DNA of 64,000 bases. Origin: Pelistega sp. (GTDB taxonomy: Bacteria; Pseudomonadota; Gammaproteobacteria; Burkholderiales; Burkholderiaceae_B). Shown piece by piece: positions 37,469 through 45,996 of this stretch. Under the pieces are notes generated by a model that made no database searches, was not told the DNA's origin, and was given only the letters and a program-made list of their open reading frames with translations. Every line of letters begins with the position of its first letter. Position 1 is the first letter of the stretch. The position numbers were made by a program, and so were the translations under genes. The stretch is from positions 1 to 64,000 of the forward strand of contig JAUNUI010000014.1 in NCBI GenBank assembly GCA_030538255.1, written 5' to 3'.

Positions 37469-38431
37469 TTACTCTTTTTTCCCATCACTCTTATACAAGC
37501 GATCTAAGAAATCCGCATATTCAGAGCAAATCTGAATCTCACTCTTCTGCGGATCGTAGAAGGCGTTCTCCTCCTCACATCGCATCACCACCACTGACAA
37601 AGGCTCAGGCAAGGAGAAGTGTTCATTCAAGGCGTTCACCTCATCTTCTAGCATCTGCGCGACAAACGAAGCCGTCTGCGATTGATTTTTCAACTCGCCT
37701 TTTTGTTTAAATGTAAATTTATTTTTTAGCGATTTATCAGTGAGTTTATCCAAGACTTCACCCCATGAACGGTCAAGCAGCTCTCGCTCTTCAATGCAGA
37801 GCTCTGCACGGTCTTCAGGTAGACCAACCGCCTCTAAGACATGGGCACGCTTATCTGGGTCACCGCCAAAGTATAGGCAGGCAATACTAAAGTGACGTTG
37901 TTGATCGGTCGAATGCTCATCCCACCAGGGGGATTGTTCTAGGGCAGTTTCACCTGCCAACCAGAATAAAGAACTCGCGTAGGAATTAATCAAGTCGGCC
38001 TCGTCTTCATCCCAGAGTTCGTCCGATAAGAGAATCGCCAATTGATCGGCCGCATCCTCTTCCTTGCCAAGTACGGGCAAGTCTAATTGATGAATCAGGG
38101 CATGCGCCATCTCATGGTAGAAAATCCATAACACATTAGCTTTAATAAAGTCTTCTCGCTCTTGTGCGGAGATAGGCTTAGCGGCCTTATTTGAAGAGTG
38201 AGTTTGTTTGAGCACCTCAGTTTTACTTGCTGGCGTATGCGTGTGCTGCAGCGGCTCAGCTTGATTATGCGTTACAGAACTGCTTGGTGTGTTGGTTTGA
38301 TTCAGCGGCTCGACTTTATTTGCTGCTTCGACTTTATTCGAAGCTTCAGATTTATTAGGGATATCAGACCACGCTGACAGAGGAAAAATTAAACTGGCAA
38401 TTAATAATGCTTTACTTAATAAGGAATACAT
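37469..38431 (-). CDS. DUF4344-type putative metallopeptidase, secreted
   Basis: A 320-residue precursor with a signal peptide (LLSKALLIASLIFPLSAWS). A low-complexity linker follows (residues about 24-88, repeats of NKxE and HTHTP words), then a domain with the zinc-protease motif HEMAH (WIFYHEMAHALIHQ) and downstream KEEDAADQLA. The latter HExxH...EExAD pattern matches DUF4344 putative metallopeptidases of unknown substrate. It is probably periplasmic. It lies between the tRNA-Leu and the orphan HigA gene. Confidence 0.8.
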   Translation of the reverse strand: MYSLLSKALLIASLIFPLSAWSDIPNKSEASNKVEAANKVEPLNQTNTPSSSVTHNQAEPLQHTHTPASKTEVLKQTHSSNKAAKPISAQEREDFIKANVLWIFYHEMAHALIHQLDLPVLGKEEDAADQLAILLSDELWDEDEADLINSYASSLFWLAGETALEQSPWWDEHSTDQQRHFSIACLYFGGDPDKRAHVLEAVGLPEDRAELCIEERELLDRSWGEVLDKLTDKSLKNKFTFKQKGELKNQSQTASFVAQMLEDEVNALNEHFSLPEPLSVVVMRCEEENAFYDPQKSEIQICSEYADFLDRLYKSDGKKE

Positions 38432-38472
38432 ACTTGTCTTATTTTATTTGAAGAACAGGCATTATTGTAAAG

Positions 38473-38757
38473 CTAAGAACCTAAAGCTTGCCCAATTGGC
38501 ACCACAAAACTGTGATTTTTTTGTTCAGCTTGCCAGAGGTCATGCTCCATCTGCATCGCTGCCCAGAGTTGGCTGCTGGTATTAAACAGAATCGATAATC
38601 GAACAGCCATATCTGCCGATATAGCGGCCTTAGCATTCAAAATACGCGAAAGTGCCGCGCGCGTAACGCCTAAGCGCTCAGCGGCTTCAGTAACGCTCAT
38701 ATCGCCCATATATTCGCGTACTAATAGGCCAGGGTGAGGCGGATTATGCATTCTCAT
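38473..38757 (-). CDS. higA: HigA-family antitoxin, XRE HTH, orphaned
   Basis: A 94-residue protein with the HigA signature NPPHPGLLVREYM and the helix-turn-helix SVTEAAERLGVTRAALSRILN. HigA antitoxins normally follow a HigB toxin gene; here only the last 16 codons of HigB remain upstream (38767-38817). A TAGGAG Shine-Dalgarno overlaps that remnant's stop. It may now act as a stray regulator or anti-addiction factor. Start could be the first or third Met (38757 or 38751). Confidence 0.88.
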   Translation of the reverse strand: MRMHNPPHPGLLVREYMGDMSVTEAAERLGVTRAALSRILNAKAAISADMAVRLSILFNTSSQLWAAMQMEHDLWQAEQKNHSFVVPIGQALGS

Positions 38758-38766
38758 GATTTGCTC

Positions 38767-38817
38767 CTAATGATAATCTTGATAATTTACAAGCTCAAAG
38801 TCTTCGCCATCAAACAC
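38767..38817 (-). pseudogene. C-terminal sliver of a HigB toxin gene
   Basis: Directly upstream of higA the minus strand reads VFDGEDFELVNYQDYH-stop, matching the C terminus of HigB toxins (which end in DYxDYH). A stop codon precedes the VF in frame and no more of the toxin can be read upstream, so the toxin has been lost and its antitoxin kept. Confidence 0.75.
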
Positions 38818-38856
38818 TCAATAATTAGATTAATTTTTTTTAGTTCAGCTAACATT

Positions 38857-39450
38857 TTAGATAGCATTCTCAATAGCATTTGCAATCTTTTTGTACCACT
38901 CTGGCAAGCGTTTACTTCTGTAGCTTACTTGGCGAGACTTAATGGTAACAATTGACCGATGTTTCTTCCCACTATTATCAAATATAAACAATCTATCGGC
39001 TAAGGGCGCGATCTTGACGAAGTTATTCATTGACTGACCGTAACGTCTTAAAATTGCCTCAACTGGAACATCGTGACCGCCTACATTGACTCTTGTTTTA
39101 ACCCTAGCAAGCGACTGTAGGGAACCAGACAAACCAACATATATCAGGTTAATTTTATAGCCAAGTTCTTTTGTTTTTTTAATAAGCGTTATTTCAGAAT
39201 TGCCCGATAATGTCGTTTCAAATACAAATGTTTTTCGATTTTCAACTAGACTAGATCTTAAGGTTAACGCTTGTCTTGCCGCCTGAATTTGCAAGGCATT
39301 GTCTGTGAGATGAGGATTCTCTGACTGAATAGCAATTTTCATATTATCTGGATTGACATAGTCAATTTCTTTATCGAAAAAACGTCTATATAAGGTCGTC
39401 TTTCCAGCCCCATTGGTCCCACAGAAGACCCATAATTGAGGCTGTGTCAT
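38857..39450 (-). CDS. Zeta toxin family P-loop kinase
   Basis: A 197-residue P-loop protein with Walker A GTNGAGKTTLYRRFF (residues about 11-25), YVNPDN, FVFETTLSG and RVKTRVNVGGHDVPVEAILRRY, the hallmarks of zeta-like kinases; family members phosphorylate UDP-N-acetylglucosamine in the epsilon-zeta toxin system. The ATG overlaps the stop of the 81-residue upstream gene (TAATG), which argues for a two-gene toxin-antitoxin unit, although that partner is not a recognisable epsilon. Confidence 0.85.
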   Translation of the reverse strand: MTQPQLWVFCGTNGAGKTTLYRRFFDKEIDYVNPDNMKIAIQSENPHLTDNALQIQAARQALTLRSSLVENRKTFVFETTLSGNSEITLIKKTKELGYKINLIYVGLSGSLQSLARVKTRVNVGGHDVPVEAILRRYGQSMNNFVKIAPLADRLFIFDNSGKKHRSIVTIKSRQVSYRSKRLPEWYKKIANAIENAI

Positions 39451-39695
39451 TATGCAGTTAACACCTTAATAATAATTTCTTCGCCAGTTGCTTGCATCTC
39501 AATAAGTTCTTTTCGGCCACTAGGATACTCTTTAATTAGCAAATCAGCTGGCGTATCTTCTTCAATATAGTAAATTGATGCACCTTGAGCAAGACATTCA
39601 TCCGCCTCAGCCGTATCAAACTCATGAGTCATCAGAAACTCAGCAAAGTCATCTAAGCGCTGCTCAATTGTTTTTAGTGAGCTTTGGTTTCTCAT
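39450..39695 (-). CDS. Putative antitoxin of the zeta-like kinase, unknown family
   Basis: Starting at ATG 39695 behind a GGAGAATC Shine-Dalgarno, this 81-residue acidic protein reads MRNQSSLKTIEQRLDDFAEF onward with a ECLAQGASIYYIEEDTPADL stretch and a terminal EEIIIKVLTA. I recognise no domain. The one-base stop-start overlap with the zeta-like gene and toxin-second order suggest an antitoxin role by context only. An upstream in-frame start (39737) lacks a ribosome-binding site. Confidence 0.65.
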   Translation of the reverse strand: MRNQSSLKTIEQRLDDFAEFLMTHEFDTAEADECLAQGASIYYIEEDTPADLLIKEYPSGRKELIEMQATGEEIIIKVLTA

Positions 39696-39848
39696 AGTGA
39701 TTCTCCAATACATCCCTAAGAATAGGGACTTAAGCATTTATAACACAATTATATTTAATCATCTAGACCTATGTATCATCTCCATAAGCTCAACTGGCTA
39801 GAAATATCACAACGGAGAAATACCGTATATTCACCACACCACAATGTG

Positions 39849-39904
39849 TGGTGCCCGGGGCCGGAATCGAACTAGCACGCCTTGCGGCAGGGGAATTTTG
39901 AATC
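39849..39904 (-). pseudogene. Decayed 3' half of tRNA-Leu(CAA)
   Basis: A direct copy, about 90% identical, of the 3' half of the tRNA at 37175: acceptor TGGTGCCCGGGG, T arm GGAATCGAAC with one change pair, variable-arm CGCCTTGCGGC and anticodon-stem remains up to about 39904, where similarity stops. It is in the same orientation, 2.67 kb upstream of the intact tRNA. It encodes no complete tRNA. Confidence 0.85.
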
Positions 39905-39934
39905 TTTCGCCCTCAGCCAAAGCACTTACTCCAA

Positions 39935-40621
39935 CTACCCTCGCGCCAACAACATCTCCACCAACTCAGGCACGCCTTCGCTAGCGCGCTTGGCTATCAC
40001 GTCGGTCAACAAACCTGGTGGTGCTTCAGGGGGATTCGGGTCCACAAGATATATCTCGGTGCGTGGTCGCGCATATTCTAATAAAGAAGCCGCTGGATAG
40101 ACCTTCAAGGAGGTCCCCACCACAATCACAATTTCAGCCAAATCCATTAAACGCGTTGCCCGCATAAACTCAGGCACAGGCTCACCAAACCAGACTATAT
40201 TCGGTCGCATTAAATTCAAGCGCATATCTAATTGACGTATACTCTGATCGCCCTCAATCTGCTCAATATAATCCGCATCCGCCGAGCTACGCAATTGGTC
40301 TAGGCGCCCATGCAAGTGCAGAATCTTGCGGCTACCTGCTCGCTCATGCAATAAGTCCACATTCTGCGTGATGATTTCCACATCGTACCTAGACTCAAGC
40401 TGCTGCAAGCTGTGATGCGCTGCATTCGGCTGAGCAGCCATCGCTTGGCGCCGACGCATATTATAAAAATCAATCACCTGCTGCGGGTCCTTGGCAAAGG
40501 CCTCAGGCGTGCACACGTCTTCAATCCGATAACCCGCCCACAAACCATCCGCATCACGGAATGTCTGTAACCCACTATCTGCGCTAATCCCCGCTCCACT
40601 GAGCACAACAATTCTTTTCAT
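39935..40621 (-). CDS. SIR2-family NAD-dependent deacylase lacking zinc cysteines
   Basis: A sirtuin of 228 residues from ATG 40621 (an upstream TTG at 40642 would add seven). NAD-binding GAGISADSGLQTFRDADGLW, ITQNVD and catalytic His in LHLHG are intact. The usual four zinc Cys of bacterial sirtuins are absent (only one Cys, early on). This zinc-less subgroup occurs in several proteobacteria. NAD-dependent deacylation of lysines is expected but unproven. Stands alone. Confidence 0.85.
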   Translation of the reverse strand: MKRIVVLSGAGISADSGLQTFRDADGLWAGYRIEDVCTPEAFAKDPQQVIDFYNMRRRQAMAAQPNAAHHSLQQLESRYDVEIITQNVDLLHERAGSRKILHLHGRLDQLRSSADADYIEQIEGDQSIRQLDMRLNLMRPNIVWFGEPVPEFMRATRLMDLAEIVIVVGTSLKVYPAASLLEYARPRTEIYLVDPNPPEAPPGLLTDVIAKRASEGVPELVEMLLARG

Positions 40622-40642
40622 CGCCAGCATATCGTTAAACAA

Positions 40643-41346
40643 TAAACATTGCCCTCATTTTACCTGAGTATTACGCCCAAACTAATAAATTCGACTATAC
40701 AAGCACTTCCCCTATGCAAGAAATAGATCTTGAAAAAGGCCAAGCCATTGTGCGACAAGCTTGTTGCTACCCCAAAAGCCCGTATTGCTTTAAGAATGTC
40801 CGAACTCTTCAACAAAAGTCCTTGCAAAATAAGCCGAGCCTGAATACTTACTCAAATTTGTCGCACTCACCTAAATCTTGAGTACAAAATCACGATTCGC
40901 CCCAATAAATTAAATTTAACAATATTAAATATCACATTTATACCGGAACCCACCCATTCAAACTCCAATACCCATTCAATAAACATGATCTTTAACAAGG
41001 CAAATACTGTCGCACTCTTCTCCTTCTCCCACCTTCAATTAAGCATAGCCAAATTCAATAAACTTATGATAATCCATAGCTATATCACTATCATTAAACC
41101 TTAACAAGACTAATTCCTATTCTTTATACCACCCCATAAATTACCCAATTTACGCGTATTCAATTACAGAAGATTACAGTTCGTAGGCAAACAGTGACAA
41201 CTTGTTTTAAATCAATAAATTTAACTTTTTAAATGATAAATTAAATCATACTTAATATGAATCATCGCTAATACCCCAGCATTCCAAATAAGCGAGCTCT
41301 ATCTATTATTACTTTTACATAACGATTGCATAACGAGCAAAATAAA
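40643..41346. other. AT-rich 700-bp intergenic region
   Basis: No credible gene. A plus-strand ORF of about 55 codons at 40714 has no ribosome-binding site and no recognisable product. The right part contains the Fur-like palindrome at 41233 and AT-rich sequence suitable for the promoter of the 41347 gene. Confidence 0.5.
41233..41249. promoter_or_regulatory. Possible Fur-like operator
   Basis: ATGATAAATTAAATCAT is a near-palindrome (ATGAT...ATCAT) resembling a loose Fur box, about 98 bp before a gene whose product fits iron-related redox work; a second AT-rich word (TATGATAATCC) lies near 41067. The match to the consensus is poor. Confidence 0.3.
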
Positions 41347-43551
41347 ATGAAAAAATTTCTCCTGACCTTTCACCGCTATGCGGGCTTAGTTCTAACGCCC
41401 TTTTTCCTGATCCTCTTAATCACAGGCATGATCTTATCCTTCAAGCCTATACTGTCTCCAAGCACAAGCTCTAAAGCAATTGGCTCGCAGCAAGCACAAG
41501 CGCTCAGCGCCGTAGTGCAACAAGCGGAAGCAGTATCAGGCCAGATTCAAACCATTGCCCTTGATGCGAATGGTCAGGATGTCTGGATTAAAACCAAGGA
41601 CAATGCACTTGAACAGCGTTATAACATTGCTGAAGGCCGCTTTATTGAAGAAGCGGGCATGAGTTCAACGGTTTACAATACCGCCAAATCTTTACATAAA
41701 AACTTACTTCTAGATGCTGCCGACTTTGTTGAGTTTGTCACCTATATCTTTATTGCTATTCTCCTTGTCGCCCCTTTCTTAATGCAAGTGCGCTGGCAAA
41801 AGCGCCTGATGAGCATCCATAATGCCTTGGGTTTCTGGGCCATCCCTCTGTGGTTACTGGTACCTATCACAGGTTTGCTGATGAGTATGAAAATCGGTGC
41901 GCCTGAATTTGGTAAGCTCAACCTCAACAACCAAGCCACGCCAGCCGTCCAAGTCATGCAAGTCTTAGAGCGTGAGAATCAATTACAGAATTTTGTCTCT
42001 CTAGAAACCGTACGTGGTCGCTCAGTCTTGATTAACTTAGCCACTGACACAGGCGTGAAGCCATTCCAAATTCCTGCCGCCACGCAGACGCTTGAACAAC
42101 TCAATATCTCCACCTACTGGCCTAAACTTTTACATGAAGGCACATGGGCTGGTGCGCTATCGGGTTGGTTGAACTTTATTATTGCTGCGGGTTTGAGCTT
42201 TTTCACGATCTCGGGTGCGTATAGCTGGATACGTCGTTGGAAGAATGATCGTGCCGCACGTGCTGCTGCCACACCGCTTACCGGTGGTAAGGATGCTGTC
42301 TTAGTGAGCTATGCTTCGCAAACGGGCACCGCGCAAGGCTTAGCGAAAGCCACTCAAGAATACCTTGTAGAGCAAGGGGTTAATGCCCAACTTAGCCCGA
42401 TGTCCGTGCTGAGCCCAGCCGATTTAAGCCAATTTGCACAGGCGCTTTTACTCTGTTCTACCACAGGCGAAGGTGACTTGCCTGATGGGGCCAAGCGTCT
42501 GGTGAATGCATTAAAGCAGACGAGCAATAGCGGCATCCATTACAGTGTTTTTGCCTTGGGTGATAAGCGCTATCAACATTATTGTGCGGGCGGTCAAGAA
42601 CTCGCTCACGCATTGACACAAAGTGGTGGTAAAGCGAGCATAGAGATTGTTTGTAGTGACGCCGACCCGGGTCCTGCTTGGCAAGCATGGATCAGCCAAG
42701 TCAATCACTTACTCGGTTTGCAAGCAACAGCGGCACCGAAGATGGTGAGTAATGACACCGTGGTAAATGCCACCTTACGTAGTCGTGTCCGCTTGGACGA
42801 CCCTGAGTTAGCACCCCTTGAAGTGCAAATGTTGAACTTCGAACTACCAAAGGATGCTCAATTCCGTGGCGGTGATCTGCTCTTAGTCACCCCTCCTGGC
42901 GAATCCACCGCACGCCCCTATTCGATTGGTAGCGATGCGATTGAAGGCAATCTGGTGCGCTTAACCGTGAGTGAAAATCGCTTTGTCGATGAGCAAGGAC
43001 AAACTCGTCATGGAGTCGCTTCAAACTATCTTCTGAAAGAGCTGAATGTCGGCGATAGCATACAAGTGACTTGGCGTCGCCACCCTGACTTTAACTTGAT
43101 TGAAGGTGATAAGCGCCCGATTATTATGGCCGCTACTGGCTGTGGTGTCGCCCCACTGCTAGGTTTCTTACCACAGCTACGCCGTCATCCACGCTTTGCC
43201 TGGTTGTTCTTTGGTAACTCACATAGCGAAGGCAATAACTTCTATAAAGAAGAATGGGATCAAGCGCTGGCCGCAGGCACGGTGAGCCGCATTAGCCGCG
43301 TCTTTGATAATGAAAACCGTGGCTATATTCAAGATCTGATGCAGCAAGATGGTCAAGAAATCTATCGCTTACTGGACCAAGAGAATGCCATGATTTACCT
43401 CTGTGGTCGCACCCGCACTGTGGGTCAAGGCGTTGAATCTGCTCTCTTAAGTATTGCCCAAGAAGTCGGTGGCAAGACACGCGAACAGGCGGCGGCATGG
43501 CTGGATGAATTGCGCCGCCAAGAGCGTATTCGTAGTGACTTGTTTGGTTAA
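41347..43551 (+). CDS. PepSY membrane - flavodoxin - FNR fusion reductase
   Basis: A 734-residue protein with three parts: an N-terminal PepSY transmembrane region of four helices (starting MKKFLLTFHRYAGLVLTPFFL), a flavodoxin domain (VLVSYASQTGTAQGLAKATQEYL, about residue 320) and a cytochrome-P450-reductase-like FAD/NADPH module with RPYSIGS and AATGCGVAPLLGFL, ending in YLCGRTRTVG. Such fusions are annotated as sulfite reductase flavoprotein-like and some act as ferric or quinone reductases. Substrate cannot be told from sequence. ATG 41347 is preferred to the in-frame TTG at 41326. Confidence 0.88.
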   Translation: MKKFLLTFHRYAGLVLTPFFLILLITGMILSFKPILSPSTSSKAIGSQQAQALSAVVQQAEAVSGQIQTIALDANGQDVWIKTKDNALEQRYNIAEGRFIEEAGMSSTVYNTAKSLHKNLLLDAADFVEFVTYIFIAILLVAPFLMQVRWQKRLMSIHNALGFWAIPLWLLVPITGLLMSMKIGAPEFGKLNLNNQATPAVQVMQVLERENQLQNFVSLETVRGRSVLINLATDTGVKPFQIPAATQTLEQLNISTYWPKLLHEGTWAGALSGWLNFIIAAGLSFFTISGAYSWIRRWKNDRAARAAATPLTGGKDAVLVSYASQTGTAQGLAKATQEYLVEQGVNAQLSPMSVLSPADLSQFAQALLLCSTTGEGDLPDGAKRLVNALKQTSNSGIHYSVFALGDKRYQHYCAGGQELAHALTQSGGKASIEIVCSDADPGPAWQAWISQVNHLLGLQATAAPKMVSNDTVVNATLRSRVRLDDPELAPLEVQMLNFELPKDAQFRGGDLLLVTPPGESTARPYSIGSDAIEGNLVRLTVSENRFVDEQGQTRHGVASNYLLKELNVGDSIQVTWRRHPDFNLIEGDKRPIIMAATGCGVAPLLGFLPQLRRHPRFAWLFFGNSHSEGNNFYKEEWDQALAAGTVSRISRVFDNENRGYIQDLMQQDGQEIYRLLDQENAMIYLCGRTRTVGQGVESALLSIAQEVGGKTREQAAAWLDELRRQERIRSDLFG

Positions 43552-43801
43552 TGACTGATTAGCTTAGGTGTTTTTAACAACGGCAATTGAAAATTGACCG
43601 GGGGGAGATGGGGATGGGGACATTTTCACTCCACCACTAACAATTTATTAACGCAGTCAATTATTTGCCTCGACACTTATTGCGGATTCGCCTTTAACCA
43701 ATAATATATCTTTCCTCTTGAACGCCATGACAACAAGAATTTCTTTGTTGAAATGGCGCTTTTTTTGTACACTTGAATTGATGCCTTATTGTGAGCACAC
43801 T

Positions 43802-44608
43802 ATGAAACACACCATGTATATTGTTGATGCCTTTACCGACACGCTATTTAAGGGCAATCCTGCTGCCGTGATAGTTCTGGAAGAATGGCTATCTGAATCC
43901 CTCATGCAAGCCATTGCACAGGAGAACAACCTATCTGAAACCGCCTATCTGGTTGCAGACGAACAAGGTCGATATCATATCCGCTGGTTCTCACCCATTA
44001 GCGAGATTGATTTCTGTGGTCATGCTAGCTTAGCCAGTGCCTACGTCTTACTGAATGAATATAAGCAATCTGCACCACTTCGTATGTATGCAAAAGCCGT
44101 TGGCGAATTCTCCATGGAGCAGCTCGAGAATGGGCGTATTGAGATGAACTTCCCCGCGCGTCGCGCTGAACCCATCTCAGAAATACCTGCCCAACTCATA
44201 GCAGGACTTTCAATTGCCCCCAAAGAAATCTGGCGAAACCAGCAAGCCTATATGGTGGTGTACGACAATGAAGACGACGTACGTAAAGTCGTCACAGATG
44301 ATGCACAATTAAAACAACTCCACCCCTACGATGTGGTTGTCACCGCAGCAGGCAGCGAAACTGATTGCGTATCACGATACTTCTGGCCTGCCAATGGTGG
44401 CACCGAAGACCCTGTGACGGGGTCCATTCATGCTTGCCTATTTCCCTACTGGGGTCAGCGCTTAGGTAAAACTGAACTGATTGCCTTGCAAGCCTCATCT
44501 CGTACTGGCATGTTGTATGGTCGATTAGAGGGTGATAGAGTGTATATCTCTGGGGATTGTGTGTTGTATGCGGTGGGGGAGATTAGTTTACAACTTCATA
44601 AAGTTTAA
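43802..44608 (+). CDS. PhzF family isomerase/epimerase-like protein
   Basis: The ATG at 43802 gives the normal PhzF N terminus MKHTMYIVDAFTDTLFKGNPAAV, and 268 residues total. The catalytic Glu of NNLSETAYLV, the DFCGHASLASAYVLL motif and the second DPVTGSIHACLFPYW are present. Family members isomerise phenazine or similar precursors; here there are no phenazine genes, so the metabolic role is unknown. A longer upstream frame from 43718 lacks support. Confidence 0.85.
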   Translation: MKHTMYIVDAFTDTLFKGNPAAVIVLEEWLSESLMQAIAQENNLSETAYLVADEQGRYHIRWFSPISEIDFCGHASLASAYVLLNEYKQSAPLRMYAKAVGEFSMEQLENGRIEMNFPARRAEPISEIPAQLIAGLSIAPKEIWRNQQAYMVVYDNEDDVRKVVTDDAQLKQLHPYDVVVTAAGSETDCVSRYFWPANGGTEDPVTGSIHACLFPYWGQRLGKTELIALQASSRTGMLYGRLEGDRVYISGDCVLYAVGEISLQLHKV

Positions 44609-44701
44609 ATTATTCTAAACGTCATAACTTATAGCAAAACATCCCGAATTTATTTATAATTTAGACTTAAATAAATTAACTTAATTCAGTTTTAGGTGAT
44701 T

Positions 44702-44899
44702 ATGAAAAACTACTATGAAGGTAAAAGTTCAACAGGAGCCGTTGATTTCATCATCACATGGGATGCCACAGAAAAAGAATATCTTGTTGATTTCTTTGAT
44801 TCTAAAAACTCAGATAATGAAACTGCCTACATAGAAACATTAAGCTATACTACATTTCATCAGGCACTTGCATCTGCAAATAGTTATAGTCAATTTTAA
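44702..44899 (+). CDS. Small hypothetical protein
   Basis: A 65-residue protein from ATG 44702 behind AGGTG: MKNYYEGKSSTGAVDFIITW followed by DATEKEYLVDFFDSKNSDNE and a C-terminal TTFHQALASANSYSQF. I recognise no family. It looks like a small beta-rich domain and sits at the left edge of the defence island. It is convergent with the DpnA-like methylase. Confidence 0.6.
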   Translation: MKNYYEGKSSTGAVDFIITWDATEKEYLVDFFDSKNSDNETAYIETLSYTTFHQALASANSYSQF

Positions 44900-44909
44900 A
44901 AGCAACTCT

Positions 44910-45764
44910 TTACCGCTCAAAAACACTTAACTTTCTTTTACTCAATTCAAAAAATTGCGTATCAATTTCACTACCACAAAATTTACGCTGAAGATTAAGC
45001 GCTGCAACTCCAGTTGAGGCACTCCCCATAAAAGGATCAAATATTAGGTCGCCCTCATTACTTGCCGCCAAGATACACCTTTCTATTAAAGCCAAGGGTT
45101 TTTGCGTGGGATGTTTGCCAAATAGCTTTTCAATAGCTTTAGGAGGAGCGATAGTCCAAACACATTTCATTTGCTCACCACCATTTAACCCACACATCTG
45201 CTGATAATTAAACGTATGTTTAGCGCTTTTACTCTTTTTGGCCCAAAGCAAAGTCTCAAATGAATGCGTGAAATAACGACAAGATAAATTGGGAGGAGGA
45301 TCTGGCTTCTCCCATGTAATATTATTTAAGATGTAATAGCCAAGTTTTTGAAGCGTATACCCCACCATATAAATATTATGCTGTGAGCCACAGACCCATA
45401 TAGTTCCGTTGGGCTTGAGGAGACTGTAACTCAATTTCAACCAACGCTCATAGAATTCTAGATCTGCGTGAAAGCCTTCCGATTTATCCCACTCACCTTT
45501 GTTAACAGAGGCAATCTTGCCACTTTTACAAGTAATCCCATTATTCGATAAAAAATATGGTGGGTCAGCAAAAATCATATCAAAACAACCGTTGGGATGC
45601 TTTTCTAGGATCATCTCCATAAGAGAAAAAGAATCTGCGTTATAAATCATGAAGTTATTCGACAAATACTTTTTTAAAACCTGCATTCTTTTTTGCTTCC
45701 ATTTAGGCAAATAAGTAGTTGGCACTTTGTTAAAATTACTATCACCATTAATTTGTAAATGCAT
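44910..45764 (-). CDS. DpnA-like (M2) adenine DNA methyltransferase of a GATC-type system
   Basis: A SAM-dependent N6-adenine methyltransferase, about 284 residues (ATG 45764; GTG 45770 possible). Catalytic motif IV DPPYFLSNNGITCKSGK and SAM motif I FDPFMGSASTG occur in the order catalytic-then-SAM, as in the beta class. SVNKGEWDKSEGFHADLEFYERW and NITWEKPDPPPNLSCRYFTHSFE closely resemble DpnA/MboIC of DpnII-type systems, which methylate GATC, including single-stranded DNA. It diverges from the DpnM-like gene. Confidence 0.85.
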   Translation of the reverse strand: MHLQINGDSNFNKVPTTYLPKWKQKRMQVLKKYLSNNFMIYNADSFSLMEMILEKHPNGCFDMIFADPPYFLSNNGITCKSGKIASVNKGEWDKSEGFHADLEFYERWLKLSYSLLKPNGTIWVCGSQHNIYMVGYTLQKLGYYILNNITWEKPDPPPNLSCRYFTHSFETLLWAKKSKSAKHTFNYQQMCGLNGGEQMKCVWTIAPPKAIEKLFGKHPTQKPLALIERCILAASNEGDLIFDPFMGSASTGVAALNLQRKFCGSEIDTQFFELSKRKLSVFER

Positions 45765-45996
45765 CAACACTTTGCTGCGTTATTTCTTCCCAAAGGCTAT
45801 ACTCACAGATACTAATTTATGGCTATAGTCTATAGTTTAGTCTTCGCCACCTACTTATCACCTTGCTCACTTAAAAGTTATCATGTGAAATCCCTACCCA
45901 AAACAATTATATCAGCGGGATATTAGCAACAATTTCATTTGTGACAAAAAAAGCCAGGTATTAAATCTATATTTTAAAAATTGTGTCATCCTTAAA

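Noticed and set aside
37175-39904. Classical integrative island with attL/attR in tRNA-Leu
   Set aside because: For a minus-strand tRNA the element should extend to lower coordinates from its 3' end; the remnant is on the other side and no integrase is present. Kept only as a finding with alternatives.
40714-40881. Plus-strand ORF of about 55 codons starting MQEIDLEKGQAIV
   Set aside because: No Shine-Dalgarno, no recognisable family, and unlike neighbouring genes in composition; likely chance.
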